A DNA stretch of 64,000 bases from Deltaproteobacteria bacterium. Its GTDB lineage: Bacteria; Myxococcota_A; Polyangia; Polyangiales; Ga0077539. This document shows positions 50,802 to 60,458 of the stretch, piece by piece (the first letter of the stretch is position 1; every line of letters begins with the position of its first letter). The stretch spans positions 1 through 64,000 of the forward strand of contig JAUXYJ010000105.1 of assembly GCA_030694465.1 (NCBI GenBank), read 5' to 3'. A program made the translations under genes and the position numbers. Under the pieces are notes generated by a model. It did no database searches. It was not told the DNA's origin and worked only from the letters and a program-made list of their open reading frames with translations.

Positions 50802-52934
50802 ATGCTCATGCCACAGAAACTCTGGACACTTGCCGCTAGCGTGATGGTCGTCGCCATTCACGCGTGTTCACCCCCTGTCGGCATCGCGGATGCTGGCGAA
50901 GACGTTGCCATCGCGCAGGACAGCGGACCGGTCTTCGAAGACGTCGGAGCTTCAGACGGGGGGCGCGCAGACTCAGGTCGCGTGTCCAACCCGGTGTTGC
51001 TCGCGGTACGCCCCGATCACGGGCCTTTTCTCGGCGGAAACACCGTAACCCTGCGCGGATCGAACTTTCGCGAGGGGCTCACGGTGCGGTTCGGCGATGC
51101 CATGGTCCAACCCCGCGCGCAGCGATTGGTCGACGGCAACCGCATCGAAGTGGGCGTGCCTAGCGGCATGCCGGGCGTGGTCGATGTGGTGATCGAAGGC
51201 GAGGGATTTCGCTCGCGATTGCCCATGGCGTACACCTACGACGCGTTCTACGTAGACCCCTCGACGGGGTCCATCGCGGGCGGCGCGCGCATCACGCTTC
51301 GCGGGCAATCGACCGCGTGGACGATGTCAAGCACCGTCGCGATCGACGGAGCGCCGTGTGCAGACATGTTGTTCGTTTCGCCAAGCGAGCTGCAGTGCAC
51401 GGTCCCGCCCCACGCGCAGGGGTCAGTGCCCGTCACCGTGACCACCGGGCTCGACGCCACCACGGTGACCGACGCGTTCTCGTACTACGAAGCCAGTGAC
51501 CCCAACAACGGCGGTTTTGGCGGCGGATCCATCCGCGGGAGCATCAACGTCGCGGTCCTCAACTATCTCACGGGCGACGCGATCCCGACGGCGTTTGTGT
51601 ACCTCGGCAACGCACCCGCGGTGCTCCCTCCCCAGTCTGGGATCACCAACATGCGCGGGCAGGTCACCCTCAGCGCCGCGGATCTGCGTGGCCCAGTGAC
51701 GATCACCGCGACCGCACGCTGCTTTGCGTCGAGCACCTTTGTGTCCATCGATGGGCGCGACGCGACGATGTTCTTGATCCCCTATCTCAACCGTGTTCCA
51801 GGTGTGGACTGCGGCGAGGGGATGCCTCCCGAAGGTCCCCCGCGTCCGCCGGTGTTTGCTGCGACCATCGAGGGTGAGCTGGTCTGGTCTGGCCCGCGAG
51901 AGTTTGGACCCAATCGTTGGGACAATATCCCTCCTGCGCGGGCCAACGAGCGTCGCGTGGCCTACGTCATGACCACCACGTCCAACATCTTCGGAGGCAA
52001 CCCAGACCCGGGGATGGGCGGCGTGGTCCTCGAGAACCTGATGACCGCGGGGCGCCTTGGATTTCCTTATCGAATCGTCGCGCGTCCTGCGGCCCTCGCG
52101 GTCTACGCGATCGCGGGTCTCGAGCGCATGGACACCACGCCACCGAGGTTTACGCCGTACGTTATGGGCGTCGCCCGGAGCGTACTCGGATCACCTCGCG
52201 CGACCGTGCCCAATGTCAACATCGACATGAACATCCCGCTCGATCACGAGACGAGCGTAGTGCTTAGCAATTTGCCTGACCAAACGATGGGACAGCCCAA
52301 CCAGTTTCGCGTCGAGAACTGGATCGATCTTGGCGGCGAAGGCGTGATCCCGCGACCCGACGTGCGGATCAATCGTAGCAACCCGACGGACCCCTTTCGG
52401 TTGGTCGCGCAGCCTGCGTTTCTGGGCACGCTCTCGGATGCACGGATGATCGTGCGCGCGGCGTACGGCACTGGGACGAGCCTTGAGGCGCCCGAATCGA
52501 CGGTCCTGATGGCCGGAATCACGACCCCGGATGACACGGTCAATGTGCGCAATTGGGTCGGGATTCCGCGGATCGTAGAGCCTGGGGATGGCGGCATGTT
52601 GAGCGCGACCCGACGGATCGCGATCGAGCAAAACGGCGCAAACCCGGACTTCTTTTGGAGCGTGATCTCTCAGTCAGGGAGCTCGTGTAACAATGGATTT
52701 TACCTGGGCGATGTCGTGTGGTGGCAACATCACTTTCCGGGCGCGACGCGCGAAATCGGTGTGCCCGACATCTCGATGGTGCCGACGCTCTCGGACATGC
52801 CACGTGGTCTCTACCAGCTCAGCGTGTGTGGGATCCGCGTGCAGGGTTTTGACTACAACAACTTCAACTATCGCTGGCTCAACCGGTTCTATTGGACCGC
52901 GTACTCCGCGAACGTCGTGACCATCGCGCGCTGA
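50802..52934 (+). CDS. Large lipoprotein with IPT/TIG domains
   Basis: The 710-residue product has a lipid signal (MLMPQKLWTLAASV... to HACSPP). After an acidic linker there are at least two IPT/TIG immunoglobulin-like domains (LLAVRPDHGPFLGGNTVTLR and VDPSTGSIAGGARITLRG). A carboxypeptidase-like beta segment (GSINVAVLNYLTGDAIPTAF) and a long beta-rich remainder follow. It is likely exposed on the cell surface. A GGAGG lies 8-12 bases before the ATG, which fixes the start. It is the first of three plus-strand large surface genes. Confidence 0.82.
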   Translation: MLMPQKLWTLAASVMVVAIHACSPPVGIADAGEDVAIAQDSGPVFEDVGASDGGRADSGRVSNPVLLAVRPDHGPFLGGNTVTLRGSNFREGLTVRFGDAMVQPRAQRLVDGNRIEVGVPSGMPGVVDVVIEGEGFRSRLPMAYTYDAFYVDPSTGSIAGGARITLRGQSTAWTMSSTVAIDGAPCADMLFVSPSELQCTVPPHAQGSVPVTVTTGLDATTVTDAFSYYEASDPNNGGFGGGSIRGSINVAVLNYLTGDAIPTAFVYLGNAPAVLPPQSGITNMRGQVTLSAADLRGPVTITATARCFASSTFVSIDGRDATMFLIPYLNRVPGVDCGEGMPPEGPPRPPVFAATIEGELVWSGPREFGPNRWDNIPPARANERRVAYVMTTTSNIFGGNPDPGMGGVVLENLMTAGRLGFPYRIVARPAALAVYAIAGLERMDTTPPRFTPYVMGVARSVLGSPRATVPNVNIDMNIPLDHETSVVLSNLPDQTMGQPNQFRVENWIDLGGEGVIPRPDVRINRSNPTDPFRLVAQPAFLGTLSDARMIVRAAYGTGTSLEAPESTVLMAGITTPDDTVNVRNWVGIPRIVEPGDGGMLSATRRIAIEQNGANPDFFWSVISQSGSSCNNGFYLGDVVWWQHHFPGATREIGVPDISMVPTLSDMPRGLYQLSVCGIRVQGFDYNNFNYRWLNRFYWTAYSANVVTIAR

Positions 52935-53070
52935 GCTCTGCGGGGGGACAGGGGTGGCGAGAGCGGTGTCTGTAGGGGGCCGCATGCGCTCTCGCGCGAC
53001 GATCGTCTGCGCGAGTGTGCACGCGAGTCGTTGCGGTGCGTGCCTGGGTCCCGTAGCCTTTGCGTATCCC

Positions 53071-55110
53071 ATGATGCGCACGCGGTTTCCCTTGGTCGCA
53101 GCAGTTGTTGCACTCTCGCTCTTGCAGTGTGGTCCCACCCGCGCGTCGGGCGACGCGTCGGCCGATACGCGGACGGCGACAGAGGCCGGCCCACAGCGCG
53201 CGTGGACTGGCTGTCCGCCGGGACAACAGCGCTGTTTTCAGAACGAGATCGCGCAGAACTGCGTCGCGCAGGGAGAGTTCAGCACGTACACCGAGGATGA
53301 CTGCACCGCGCGAGGGCTGCGGTGTTTTGAAGAGACGACCGATGGCGTGGTCGCCGCGCGTTGTCTGGCGTGTCGACCCGGTGCACGGCGCTGCTCGGAC
53401 GACACGACCGCGGTCGAAGAGTGCGCACCGAATGGATCGGGGTTTGTCACGGCGCAAGAGTGCAATCTTGAGGCGAGCGAGGCGTGTCGCAACGCACAAT
53501 GTCTGAATCTTTGCAGGGATAACTCGATCGCGAACACGAACATCGGCTGCGAGTATTTCTCTGTAGATCTCGACAACGCTGTCACTGGCGAGGGCCGCAG
53601 CGCAGCCTCGCAGCAGTACGCCGTCGTCGTGAGCAACCCCGACCCAGCGCTCACCGCGCGCGTCGTGATCGAGATGAACACCGCACCCCCTGGCGCCACT
53701 CCGCGGCCTCAGCGCGTCGAGTCCGGAGTGATCGCTCCGGGGGATCTCGAGACCTTTCGCTTGCCTGCGCGCGAGGTCGATTGTTCACCGCCGGGGACCT
53801 TCAATCGCGGCACGCACACCTGCCTCTCTTCGAACGCGTATCGCGTCGTGAGTACGATCCCCGTGATCGCGTATCAGTTTAATCCGCTAGAGAATTCTGG
53901 GGTATTTAGCAACGATGCCTCGCTGCTCATTCCCACCAATTCGCTCTCGGGCGAGTACATGGTGACGAGCTGGCCGCAGACGATCGCAGCGAGCGAAAAC
54001 GCGTCGACGAACTTTGGCGAGCACCTGCGCGCCTTTCTGACCATCGTGGGCACCGAGACCAACACGCGTGTTCGCATCACGTCGACCGCGCGTGTGGTGC
54101 CGACGGGCCCGATGGGGCCGCTGCCGATGGGGCTTGAGCCCAACACGCCCTTCGAGGTGACCCTCGGAGCCTTTGACGTGCTCAACCTTGAGACTGGCGC
54201 GTTTGGCGCGGATTTTACGGGCTCTCGCATCGAGCCCATGGGCGGCGCCGTAGCGGTCTTTACCGGCAGCGAGGCGAGCGATTCGCCCGTATGGACCAGC
54301 ATCAGCGAGCGAGCGTGCTGTGCAGATCACCTTGAAGAGCAGCTGTTGCCACGACGGACCGCGGGCCAAGACTTTGTGTTGGTCAAGACCGCGTCGCGCA
54401 GCGCGGCGGTCTCTGCGGCGGGTGGCAATGTCGCTGTGGTCAACGAGCCCCAATGGTTTCGCATGCTCAACGCGAGCAACGACGTTGCTATGGTGACCAC
54501 CACGTTGCCCGTCGATGTCACCGACCCAGAGCGCGGGAACTTCGAGTTTATGCTGCGACCCGGTGAGCACCGAACGCTGCGGGCGCTCAGTGATTTCGAA
54601 GCGCACTCCAACCGGTCGTTGATCATGTCGACGGTCACTGGATCGCAGCAGACGACGGGGATCCCGTTTGATCAGCCGGGCGGAGACCCTTCGTTTATTC
54701 TCATCCCGCCGGTCGAACAGTGGCGTTCGCGCTACGTATTCTTGACGCCCGACAAGTACGCGTTTGACTTCGTGACCATCGTCGCGCGCAGGGACACTCA
54801 AGTGCGCTTGGACAACACGCCGTTGCCCTTTGCCGATTGCCCCATGACTCGCGCGGACTCGTGCGTCGACCGCACGATGGTCCCGTGTCCGCCGCCAACG
54901 TACGTGGTCTATCGCTGTCAGCTCTCGTTTCCGCGGGTAATCCCGACGCTGCGCGCACCGAACAACGTCGTGCCGCAGCGCCAAGGAGACGGGGTGCATG
55001 TCATCGAGTCCAATGACACCGACCAAGGCGTGATGGTCCTTGTGAATGGCTTCGACTCGTTTGTCGGCTATGGCTACGCCGGCGGAACGCGCACTCAGAC
55101 CATCAACTGA
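53071..55110 (+). CDS. IgGFc-binding-domain secreted protein
   Basis: The 679-residue product starts with a signal peptide/lipobox (MMRTRFPLVAAVVALSLLQC). A Cys-rich N-part (about 45-155; CPPGQQRCFQNEIAQNCV and CRPGARRCSDDT) comes before the large IgGFc-binding N-terminal domain (about 165-679). The hallmark CCADHLEEQLLPRRTAGQDF is near residue 415. Bacterial members are probably surface adhesins; the name comes from the animal mucin-like protein. Met40 and Met41 of the longer frame are both possible starts, with little difference. It follows the IPT lipoprotein by 136 bases. Confidence 0.85.
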   Translation: MMRTRFPLVAAVVALSLLQCGPTRASGDASADTRTATEAGPQRAWTGCPPGQQRCFQNEIAQNCVAQGEFSTYTEDDCTARGLRCFEETTDGVVAARCLACRPGARRCSDDTTAVEECAPNGSGFVTAQECNLEASEACRNAQCLNLCRDNSIANTNIGCEYFSVDLDNAVTGEGRSAASQQYAVVVSNPDPALTARVVIEMNTAPPGATPRPQRVESGVIAPGDLETFRLPAREVDCSPPGTFNRGTHTCLSSNAYRVVSTIPVIAYQFNPLENSGVFSNDASLLIPTNSLSGEYMVTSWPQTIAASENASTNFGEHLRAFLTIVGTETNTRVRITSTARVVPTGPMGPLPMGLEPNTPFEVTLGAFDVLNLETGAFGADFTGSRIEPMGGAVAVFTGSEASDSPVWTSISERACCADHLEEQLLPRRTAGQDFVLVKTASRSAAVSAAGGNVAVVNEPQWFRMLNASNDVAMVTTTLPVDVTDPERGNFEFMLRPGEHRTLRALSDFEAHSNRSLIMSTVTGSQQTTGIPFDQPGGDPSFILIPPVEQWRSRYVFLTPDKYAFDFVTIVARRDTQVRLDNTPLPFADCPMTRADSCVDRTMVPCPPPTYVVYRCQLSFPRVIPTLRAPNNVVPQRQGDGVHVIESNDTDQGVMVLVNGFDSFVGYGYAGGTRTQTIN

Positions 55111-55198
55111 TCACCCAGGCGCACAAATGTGCGGACCCGGTGCGAAGACCTTTGAGCTGCGCGATTGCAGGTGGTCTGCTCCACGGCAAAAGCCCCCC

Positions 55199-57517
55199 AT
55201 GCCTACGCTACGCTCGTGCTCTGCCGTTGCGATCACAACCATTGCGATCGCAACTCACGCCAACGCTCAGACTCTCCCGGACCCTGCAGCGGCGCCTTTG
55301 ACACTGGTGGTCACCACGGGATTGGACGGAGCCTTTGCGACGCCTGCGTGCACGTCCATGAGGTCCCCCGCTGCGCTCGCGACGCGTGCCGGGGAGGTGT
55401 CACGCGCGACCTCCCAGGGGGCGCTGGCGATCGACACGGGCGAGCTGGTGAGCGTAAGCGCGATCGCGCAGTTTGCGGTCAACCATGACGCAGCCGCGCT
55501 AGCGGGCGTGGTGCATCGTGCGGGGTGGCGAGTGCTCGTACCCACTCGGAGAGACCTGGCTGCGCCCCGAGAGAGCCTTGAGCGGGTAGCCCACGCGCTC
55601 GCAGAGGCGAGGGTGCCGTATGTCTTGAGCAACCTCGCGTGCGATGCCTCGCGCGCGTCGCTCTGTCGCGATGTGCGAGACGGGAGCGTGGGCGCCGCCA
55701 TGGTGACTGTGGCCAACATGCGCGTGGCGGTCGTGAGTGCGGTGTCGCCCAGCGCGCTCGAGCACGTCGCGAGTGATCGAAGTGAGGGTCTGCATTTGCT
55801 TGACCCGGCAGAGTCCATTGCGCGCGCGACGAGGACGGCACGTGCGCAAGGAGCGCAGCGAGTCGTCGCGGTGTATGACCCCGAGCGAGGGGCCGCGCTG
55901 AGCGACGCGCTCGCGGTCGCGCGTGCGATCCCTGTGGCGGACGCGCCCGATGTGCTGCTCGTCAACGGGTTGTCTCGTGAGGTGCGGCAGCTCTGGCCGC
56001 GCGAGCACTCGGCGATGCAGATGGTCGCGACGCAGTCTGGCCGCGCGTTGTCTGTTGAGCTCGGAGCGACGCTCAGCTTGCGCCCGTCCCCCGTGGGGCC
56101 TGCGCTCGAGGCCGCCTCTGCGTACCAAACGCAGCTCGCGCAGACAATCTGCGACGAGACCGCGGTGCCGCTTCAGGGAGGAAATTTGCAGCGTCCCATG
56201 AGCTCCGAGCAGCTCGTGAGGCTGGTCGCCGACGTGCTGCGACACCACGCCCGCGCAGACGTCGCGATCGTGAACTACGGGATCGTAGACCGGCGGCACT
56301 ATCGCCCGCTGCGTGGCCAACTGCGGAGGCTCGATCTCTTGCTCGCCTTGCCATTGGACAACGCGATCGTGCGAACGCGCATGAAAGGCAAGGCGCTTCG
56401 TGAGCTGTTTACAGAGCAAAATCGCACGCGATTTTCGTTTCGCGGGCTGTCGACTCGAGACAACGAGACAAGAGTCAACGGGCGCGCGATGGATGACGAC
56501 GAAGAGTACGTGGTGGCGAGTACGGACTATGTCACGCACCTTGATTCCTTCGCCGATCTGACCTGGCAACCGGTTGGCACGCGCTCGCTGCGCGAATCGG
56601 TGCTGGGATTTCTCTCGATTGCGCGAACCCGTGACCCGCGGCTGGATGCGGACGACCCACGCCGTAACACACGCTGGTCCATGCGATTTTTGGTCGATGG
56701 CTCGCTCAACGTCGTGCAGGTCAACAACCCGGACCCCAACGTGCTGAGCGACGCGCAGATTTCTCGCAGCCAAGCGCTCACGGGGCAGCTGTCTTTCGAA
56801 GCGCGCGCCAACGCGGATCACCCCGACTATCAGTGGGAAAACACGCTCCTCGGCCGCTACGGTGTGGTGCGCTCTCTCGAGACCATGATGGGCATGATGC
56901 CCACCGATCCGTTGAGCGAGACTGCAGACTTGCTCTCGCTGCGAAGTGTGTTCTCGTGGCGTGGGCTGCGCTCACGGATCGAGCGCTGGTATGTGCCGTC
57001 GCCCTACGTCGAGCTGTACGCCGAGAGCGAGTTTACGCAGCCCAGCACGCGCATGTATCGCCACCTTGAGCTCCGGCCTACGGGCGGCGCGCGCTTCTCT
57101 ATTTCTGAGCATTTGAGCGTGTTTATGGGTTTTGGTGCGTCTTGGGAGGTCCTCGCCGTTCGCGAACAGTTGCCTCTTGGACAGCGCCCACTTGTCTCGA
57201 CCATCAATCTTGGATGGATGCATCAGCCGTCGAAGCTCTTCTCGATCGGAGGGCGTGAAGCGCAGTGGGACTCGACGGTGGACTTGGCGTTGCGAGACGC
57301 GTTTCGGCTGCCGGGCGTGCAGCTTCGAGGCCAGCTCGGGCTCACCATTCCGCTCATTGGGCCGCTGTCTCTCACGGCGCGCTACGAGGTCTTTCTCAGG
57401 TATTTGAGCTACGAACGCGAAGACGGACCGCAGACCCACATCACGGGGTTTGCCAACGATCTCACTGTGGGGCTCGGGCTTAACTTCTTGCGCAGTGTGC
57501 AGACGTTCGTCCGTTAG
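55199..57517 (+). CDS. Degenerate 5'-nucleotidase-like protein with probable C-terminal beta-barrel
   Basis: The 772-residue product has a signal peptide (to about residue 24, ATHANAQ). The N-terminal two thirds follow the UshA/5'-nucleotidase plan: a metallophosphatase-like start (LTLVVTTGLDGAFATPAC), LAIDTGELVS in place of G-D-x-x-G, and a C-domain block VAIVNYGIVDRRHYRPLRGQ, where active enzymes have N-G-G-G-I-R. The metal-binding Asp/His/Asn motifs look lost, so it may be a pseudoenzyme. From about residue 590 on, aromatic and beta-strand-rich segments (YVELYAESEFTQPSTRMYRH, HLSVFMGFGASWEVL) suggest an outer-membrane barrel. The ATG at 55199 matches the leader. Confidence 0.65.
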   Translation: MPTLRSCSAVAITTIAIATHANAQTLPDPAAAPLTLVVTTGLDGAFATPACTSMRSPAALATRAGEVSRATSQGALAIDTGELVSVSAIAQFAVNHDAAALAGVVHRAGWRVLVPTRRDLAAPRESLERVAHALAEARVPYVLSNLACDASRASLCRDVRDGSVGAAMVTVANMRVAVVSAVSPSALEHVASDRSEGLHLLDPAESIARATRTARAQGAQRVVAVYDPERGAALSDALAVARAIPVADAPDVLLVNGLSREVRQLWPREHSAMQMVATQSGRALSVELGATLSLRPSPVGPALEAASAYQTQLAQTICDETAVPLQGGNLQRPMSSEQLVRLVADVLRHHARADVAIVNYGIVDRRHYRPLRGQLRRLDLLLALPLDNAIVRTRMKGKALRELFTEQNRTRFSFRGLSTRDNETRVNGRAMDDDEEYVVASTDYVTHLDSFADLTWQPVGTRSLRESVLGFLSIARTRDPRLDADDPRRNTRWSMRFLVDGSLNVVQVNNPDPNVLSDAQISRSQALTGQLSFEARANADHPDYQWENTLLGRYGVVRSLETMMGMMPTDPLSETADLLSLRSVFSWRGLRSRIERWYVPSPYVELYAESEFTQPSTRMYRHLELRPTGGARFSISEHLSVFMGFGASWEVLAVREQLPLGQRPLVSTINLGWMHQPSKLFSIGGREAQWDSTVDLALRDAFRLPGVQLRGQLGLTIPLIGPLSLTARYEVFLRYLSYEREDGPQTHITGFANDLTVGLGLNFLRSVQTFVR

Positions 57518-57518
57518 T

Positions 57519-58103
57519 TCACGCCACGAGCCCGAGAGCCGTGCGTCCTAACTCGTGCGCGCCGCGCGTTGCAGCGAGCTTCTCAGTGCTGCTCAGGCTC
57601 GTAAACGCGCGCTCATGAAAGCGCTCATCGCGCAGAATCCTTGCAAAAACACTGCGCACATCGCTAGGCGCTTCGGGGTCCTCTGCGATGGTCTCGATGC
57701 GCGCGAGGCGCATGCGTTCGGCGTGTGCTCCCACCGCGCACGCGGTCTCGAGGTCCGAGATGGCTTGGATGGGCGCGTCCCAGTAGCGCTCGGCGGGGCC
57801 CTGCGTGCTCAACGCGTGTCCGCGCGAAGTGAGCAGCTCTCCGACCCAGCGCGCGTGCTTGCGCTCTTGTTTCGCGATGACCGAGAGCAGGCGATACGCG
57901 CGTGAACCTTCGGGCGCGTAGTGGTCTCGCAGTCCCTCGATTCGTCCCGCGGCGGTGTGCTCGCCTCGGTACTGCGCCAAGAGCCAGCGATCAAAGCGCG
58001 CGCTGTCATTTCGGGTCGCCTGCCACCATCGTTGCGAGGCGCTGATCTCAACGGGGTCTAGCGCGGATGATCCAGGAAAATCGTTATGATTCTGTGTAGT
58101 CAT
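57519..58103 (-). CDS. Ferritin-like di-iron protein
   Basis: The 194-residue protein has four helices carrying the di-iron ligand pattern: QYRGEHTAAGRI (Glu), IAKQERKHARW (E-x-x-H), VGAHAERMRLARI (Glu) and LRDERFHERAF (E-x-x-H). This is the rubrerythrin/ferritin-like bundle, lacking any rubredoxin Cys motif. Members reduce peroxide or act as oxidases, so an oxidative-stress role is likely. An AAGGAG sits before the ATG at 58103. It is divergent from a LysR gene, its probable regulator. Confidence 0.82.
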   Translation of the reverse strand: MTTQNHNDFPGSSALDPVEISASQRWWQATRNDSARFDRWLLAQYRGEHTAAGRIEGLRDHYAPEGSRAYRLLSVIAKQERKHARWVGELLTSRGHALSTQGPAERYWDAPIQAISDLETACAVGAHAERMRLARIETIAEDPEAPSDVRSVFARILRDERFHERAFTSLSSTEKLAATRGAHELGRTALGLVA

Positions 58104-58225
58104 GGTCACTCCTTGGGTGGCGGCACTTAGCGATCAAGTTCAATAAGTGAATCACTCGCTTGCGCCGCCGTGAATGAGCGCAGCGTGGCTTGTCTCACTA
58201 TCGAACAATACTAGTATGCTTGGAT
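58104..58225. promoter_or_regulatory. Divergent control region with short inverted repeats
   Basis: The 122-base spacer between the ferritin-like and LysR genes holds ATACTAGTAT (58208-58217), a perfect 10-bp palindrome near the LysR start, and AGTGA-A-TCACT with TTCA-N5-TGAA overlapping near 58138-58155. LysR regulators usually bind such symmetric sites between divergent genes, so the region is a plausible operator, though no exact consensus T-N11-A was fixed. Confidence 0.4.
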
Positions 58226-59143
58226 ATGCTATCGACGCCGCCGATACTTGATCATGAGCAGCTCGCTGCCTTTGCGCTCTTCTGCGACGAGCGCAATTTT
58301 ACGCGCGCGGCACAGCAGCTTCATCTCTCGCAGCCGGCCTTGTTCGAGAGGATACGCCGGCTGAGTGAGACGTTGGGGGTCACGCTCTATCGCCGCGAAG
58401 GGCGCACGTTGCACATCACCGCAGAGGGACAGCGCGTGGCGGTGTTTGCGCGAGAAGAGCTCCGCCGGACGAGCCATTTCTTGGCGCAATTGCGTGGAGA
58501 AAGCGTGGTGCAGAGCCTTGTTCTGGCGGCTGGCGAGGGGGCCTATCTCTACCTGTTGCCCGAGGTCATCACGCAGTTTGCCACTCTCCAGCTCGGAACC
58601 ATCGCGCCGCTCGTCCTTGGGGGGCCTGCCGCGGTCGAAGCCGTGCAAGAGGGCCGGGCGCATGTGGCTGTCGCGGTGATTGACACGGTGCCGCGTGAGC
58701 TTGCCGCGACGGAGCTTGTACGCGTGCAGATCGTCGCGGCGATGAAACGCACGCACCCACTCGCGCGTCGCAAGTCGCTTACGCTCGCGCAGCTCTCGTC
58801 CGAGCGGCTCGTACTAGCCCCCCCGGGACGCGCGCATCGTGCCCATGTCGCGAGGCATTTTGCAGCCTTGGGTGTTGAGACCGACCAAGCGATCGAGGCT
58901 GATGGTTGGCCACTGATGTTGGCGTTTGCGTCCGCAGGGCTGGGCGTCGCGCTAGTCAACGGGACGTGTGTCTTGCCGCAGGACCTCGTCGCGGTGCCCG
59001 TGCCCGAGCTGGGGACGGTGACCTATCGCGCGGTGACGCGTCGGGCAAACAAGGTCGAGCCACCCGTGATTGCGCTTGTAAAGCTCCTGGGCGAAGTGCT
59101 CGCTCGCCCGAGAGCCAAGGGTGTCGTGCGGACGGCGCGCTAG
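58226..59143 (+). CDS. LysR-family transcriptional regulator
   Basis: The 305-residue product has an N-terminal winged helix-turn-helix (about residues 12-70: NFTRAAQQLHLSQPALFERI) and a C-terminal periplasmic-binding-like effector domain (about 95-295; SLVLAAGEGAYLYLLPEVI and ADGWPLMLAFASAGLGVALV). LysR regulators are dimeric or tetrameric and respond to small molecules or redox state. The ATG at 58226 was preferred over an in-frame start 36 bases earlier. It is divergent from the ferritin-like gene, which suggests it controls an oxidative stress response. Its stop overlaps the stop of the next gene on the other strand. Confidence 0.88.
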   Translation: MLSTPPILDHEQLAAFALFCDERNFTRAAQQLHLSQPALFERIRRLSETLGVTLYRREGRTLHITAEGQRVAVFAREELRRTSHFLAQLRGESVVQSLVLAAGEGAYLYLLPEVITQFATLQLGTIAPLVLGGPAAVEAVQEGRAHVAVAVIDTVPRELAATELVRVQIVAAMKRTHPLARRKSLTLAQLSSERLVLAPPGRAHRAHVARHFAALGVETDQAIEADGWPLMLAFASAGLGVALVNGTCVLPQDLVAVPVPELGTVTYRAVTRRANKVEPPVIALVKLLGEVLARPRAKGVVRTAR

Positions 59144-59892
59144 CGACGCGGAGCGCGTCGGGTAGGCGTTCGGTGGGTGACGGTGTCCGTGGGGTGCTCA
59201 GGAGCGGCCATCTCTCCCATGATCATTTGGCCTTGCTCGAGAGTGGGGTGCGGGGTGACAGCAGTCGGAGGCTTATCGGGCGAGGGGGGCGGCGTTGGGA
59301 TGGGCTGAATTCCGCCCGCGACACGGGTCTCGACGGTGCGATCGCAGCTCGGTTCGCCAGAGGTCCGCCGCATGCTGACGGCGGCTCCGATAGCCCCTGC
59401 GGCCATGGCGCCAATGGCGGTGGCGATCACTGCGGCCTTGCGGCGGGATCTCTTCTTCTTCTCTTCGCCCACTGGGCAATCCGCCGTGAGAATGGTGCCG
59501 TCGGTGCGTCGAAAGTAGGTGACGCAGAGGTTGCCGTTCTTCTCGCGGATGAGCGACTCGGCCTGCGCGGTGGTCATCGCGCTTAGGTCGTACACGTTCT
59601 TTTCGCACGACGCGCAGTGACGCACGCGGCTATCACCTTGCATCGAGTCCCACGGGACGTTGCACGGCGACGCGACGCGCACCTGCGCGAGCAGCGGCAG
59701 TGAGCGCTTGAGCGCGCCGTTGGCGTGCGTCGCGTTGAGCTTGGCATAGACCTGCTCGAGCTCTCGAATAGTCCCCAAGAGCTCGCTCTCGAGGTTGTTA
59801 TTGGCCGCTAATTTGGCACGCAATTGTGAGAGTTCGCTCTCGAGCTCGCTCTTTCGTTCTTCGAGCGCGTCGCGGTCATTGCGGTAGGTCAT
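59140..59892 (-). CDS. Five-Cys single-span membrane protein, paralogue 1 of 3
   Basis: The product is 250 residues. Plan: N-terminal coiled coil (about 1-60: NDRDALEERKSELESELSQL), then a conserved Cys domain (about 72-140) with SPCNVPW, VRHCASCEKNVYDLS, LCVTYFRRTDG and TADCPVG, then a basic KKKRSRRK and one membrane helix (about 145-168), then a Pro/Thr-rich tail. The N-terminus is predicted cytosolic, the tail periplasmic. The five Cys and the VYDLS block are kept in all three paralogues. The ATG at 59892 has AGGAGA before it; an in-frame extension to 60081 was rejected since it would enter rnpB. Function unknown; the Cys spacing suggests a metal or redox site. Confidence 0.8.
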   Translation of the reverse strand: MTYRNDRDALEERKSELESELSQLRAKLAANNNLESELLGTIRELEQVYAKLNATHANGALKRSLPLLAQVRVASPCNVPWDSMQGDSRVRHCASCEKNVYDLSAMTTAQAESLIREKNGNLCVTYFRRTDGTILTADCPVGEEKKKRSRRKAAVIATAIGAMAAGAIGAAVSMRRTSGEPSCDRTVETRVAGGIQPIPTPPPSPDKPPTAVTPHPTLEQGQMIMGEMAAPEHPTDTVTHRTPTRRAPRR

Positions 59893-60038
59893 AGCGTCTC
59901 TCCTGCACACGAGAATAGGTGTCGTGTTTGTCTTGGTGACAAGCTCGACAGTGTGGTCTGCAACCTCCGAAGCTCTTGATAGCTTGGGTGGCCAAAGCAA
60001 GAACGTGCGTAGAGTGTACGCTGGGCCTCGCATCAAGT

Positions 60039-60458
60039 GCGACGTTGAGAGGCCGATAAGCCGAGTTCTGTCTGCTCCCAAAGGTCACCCCGTGGGAGCG
60101 GATGTTCATTCATCTAGGCCCGCCGTTGCCGACGGGCTCAAGCGATCTGTACCCGAGAGCGCACGAAGTGGATCACGACTCCGAGCGGCCCATTGCTGAG
60201 CGCGCTGTCTCTCTGTTCGATCTTGCTCTGCGTGGGGTTTGCCTGACCGTTGACGTCGCCGCCAACGCGGTGCGCTCTTACCGCACCGTTTCACCCTAAG
60301 CCCGAAAACGCTCGCGCGTGTCGGACGGTCTTTCTCTGTTGCACTTTCCTCGGGCTCGCGCCCACTGGCCGTTAGCCAGCACGCAGTGATCCTTGTGAGC
60401 TCGGACTTTCCTCCCGATGCGATTGCATCCGGCGAACACCTGGCTCTCTCAACGTCGC
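60039..60458 (-). ncRNA. rnpB: RNase P RNA (bacterial type A)
   Basis: The minus-strand sequence carries the hallmarks of the catalytic RNA: P1 arms GCGACGTTGAGAG (60446-60458) and CTCTCAACGTCGC (60039-60051) pair perfectly; conserved blocks include GAGGAAAGTCCG, GAGGAAAGTGCAACAGAGA, AGGGTGAAACGGTGCGGTAAG, GCAAACCCCA, CTAGATGAATGA and CAGAACTCGGCTTAT near the 3' end. It processes tRNA 5' ends with the RnpA protein. Ends are set by the P1 pairing, good to a few bases. It lies between paralogues 1 and 2 of the five-Cys family, 19 bases after paralogue 2 ends. Confidence 0.95.

Noticed and set aside
53887..55026. 379-residue minus-strand open frame
   Set aside because: Antisense to the IgGFc-binding-domain gene.
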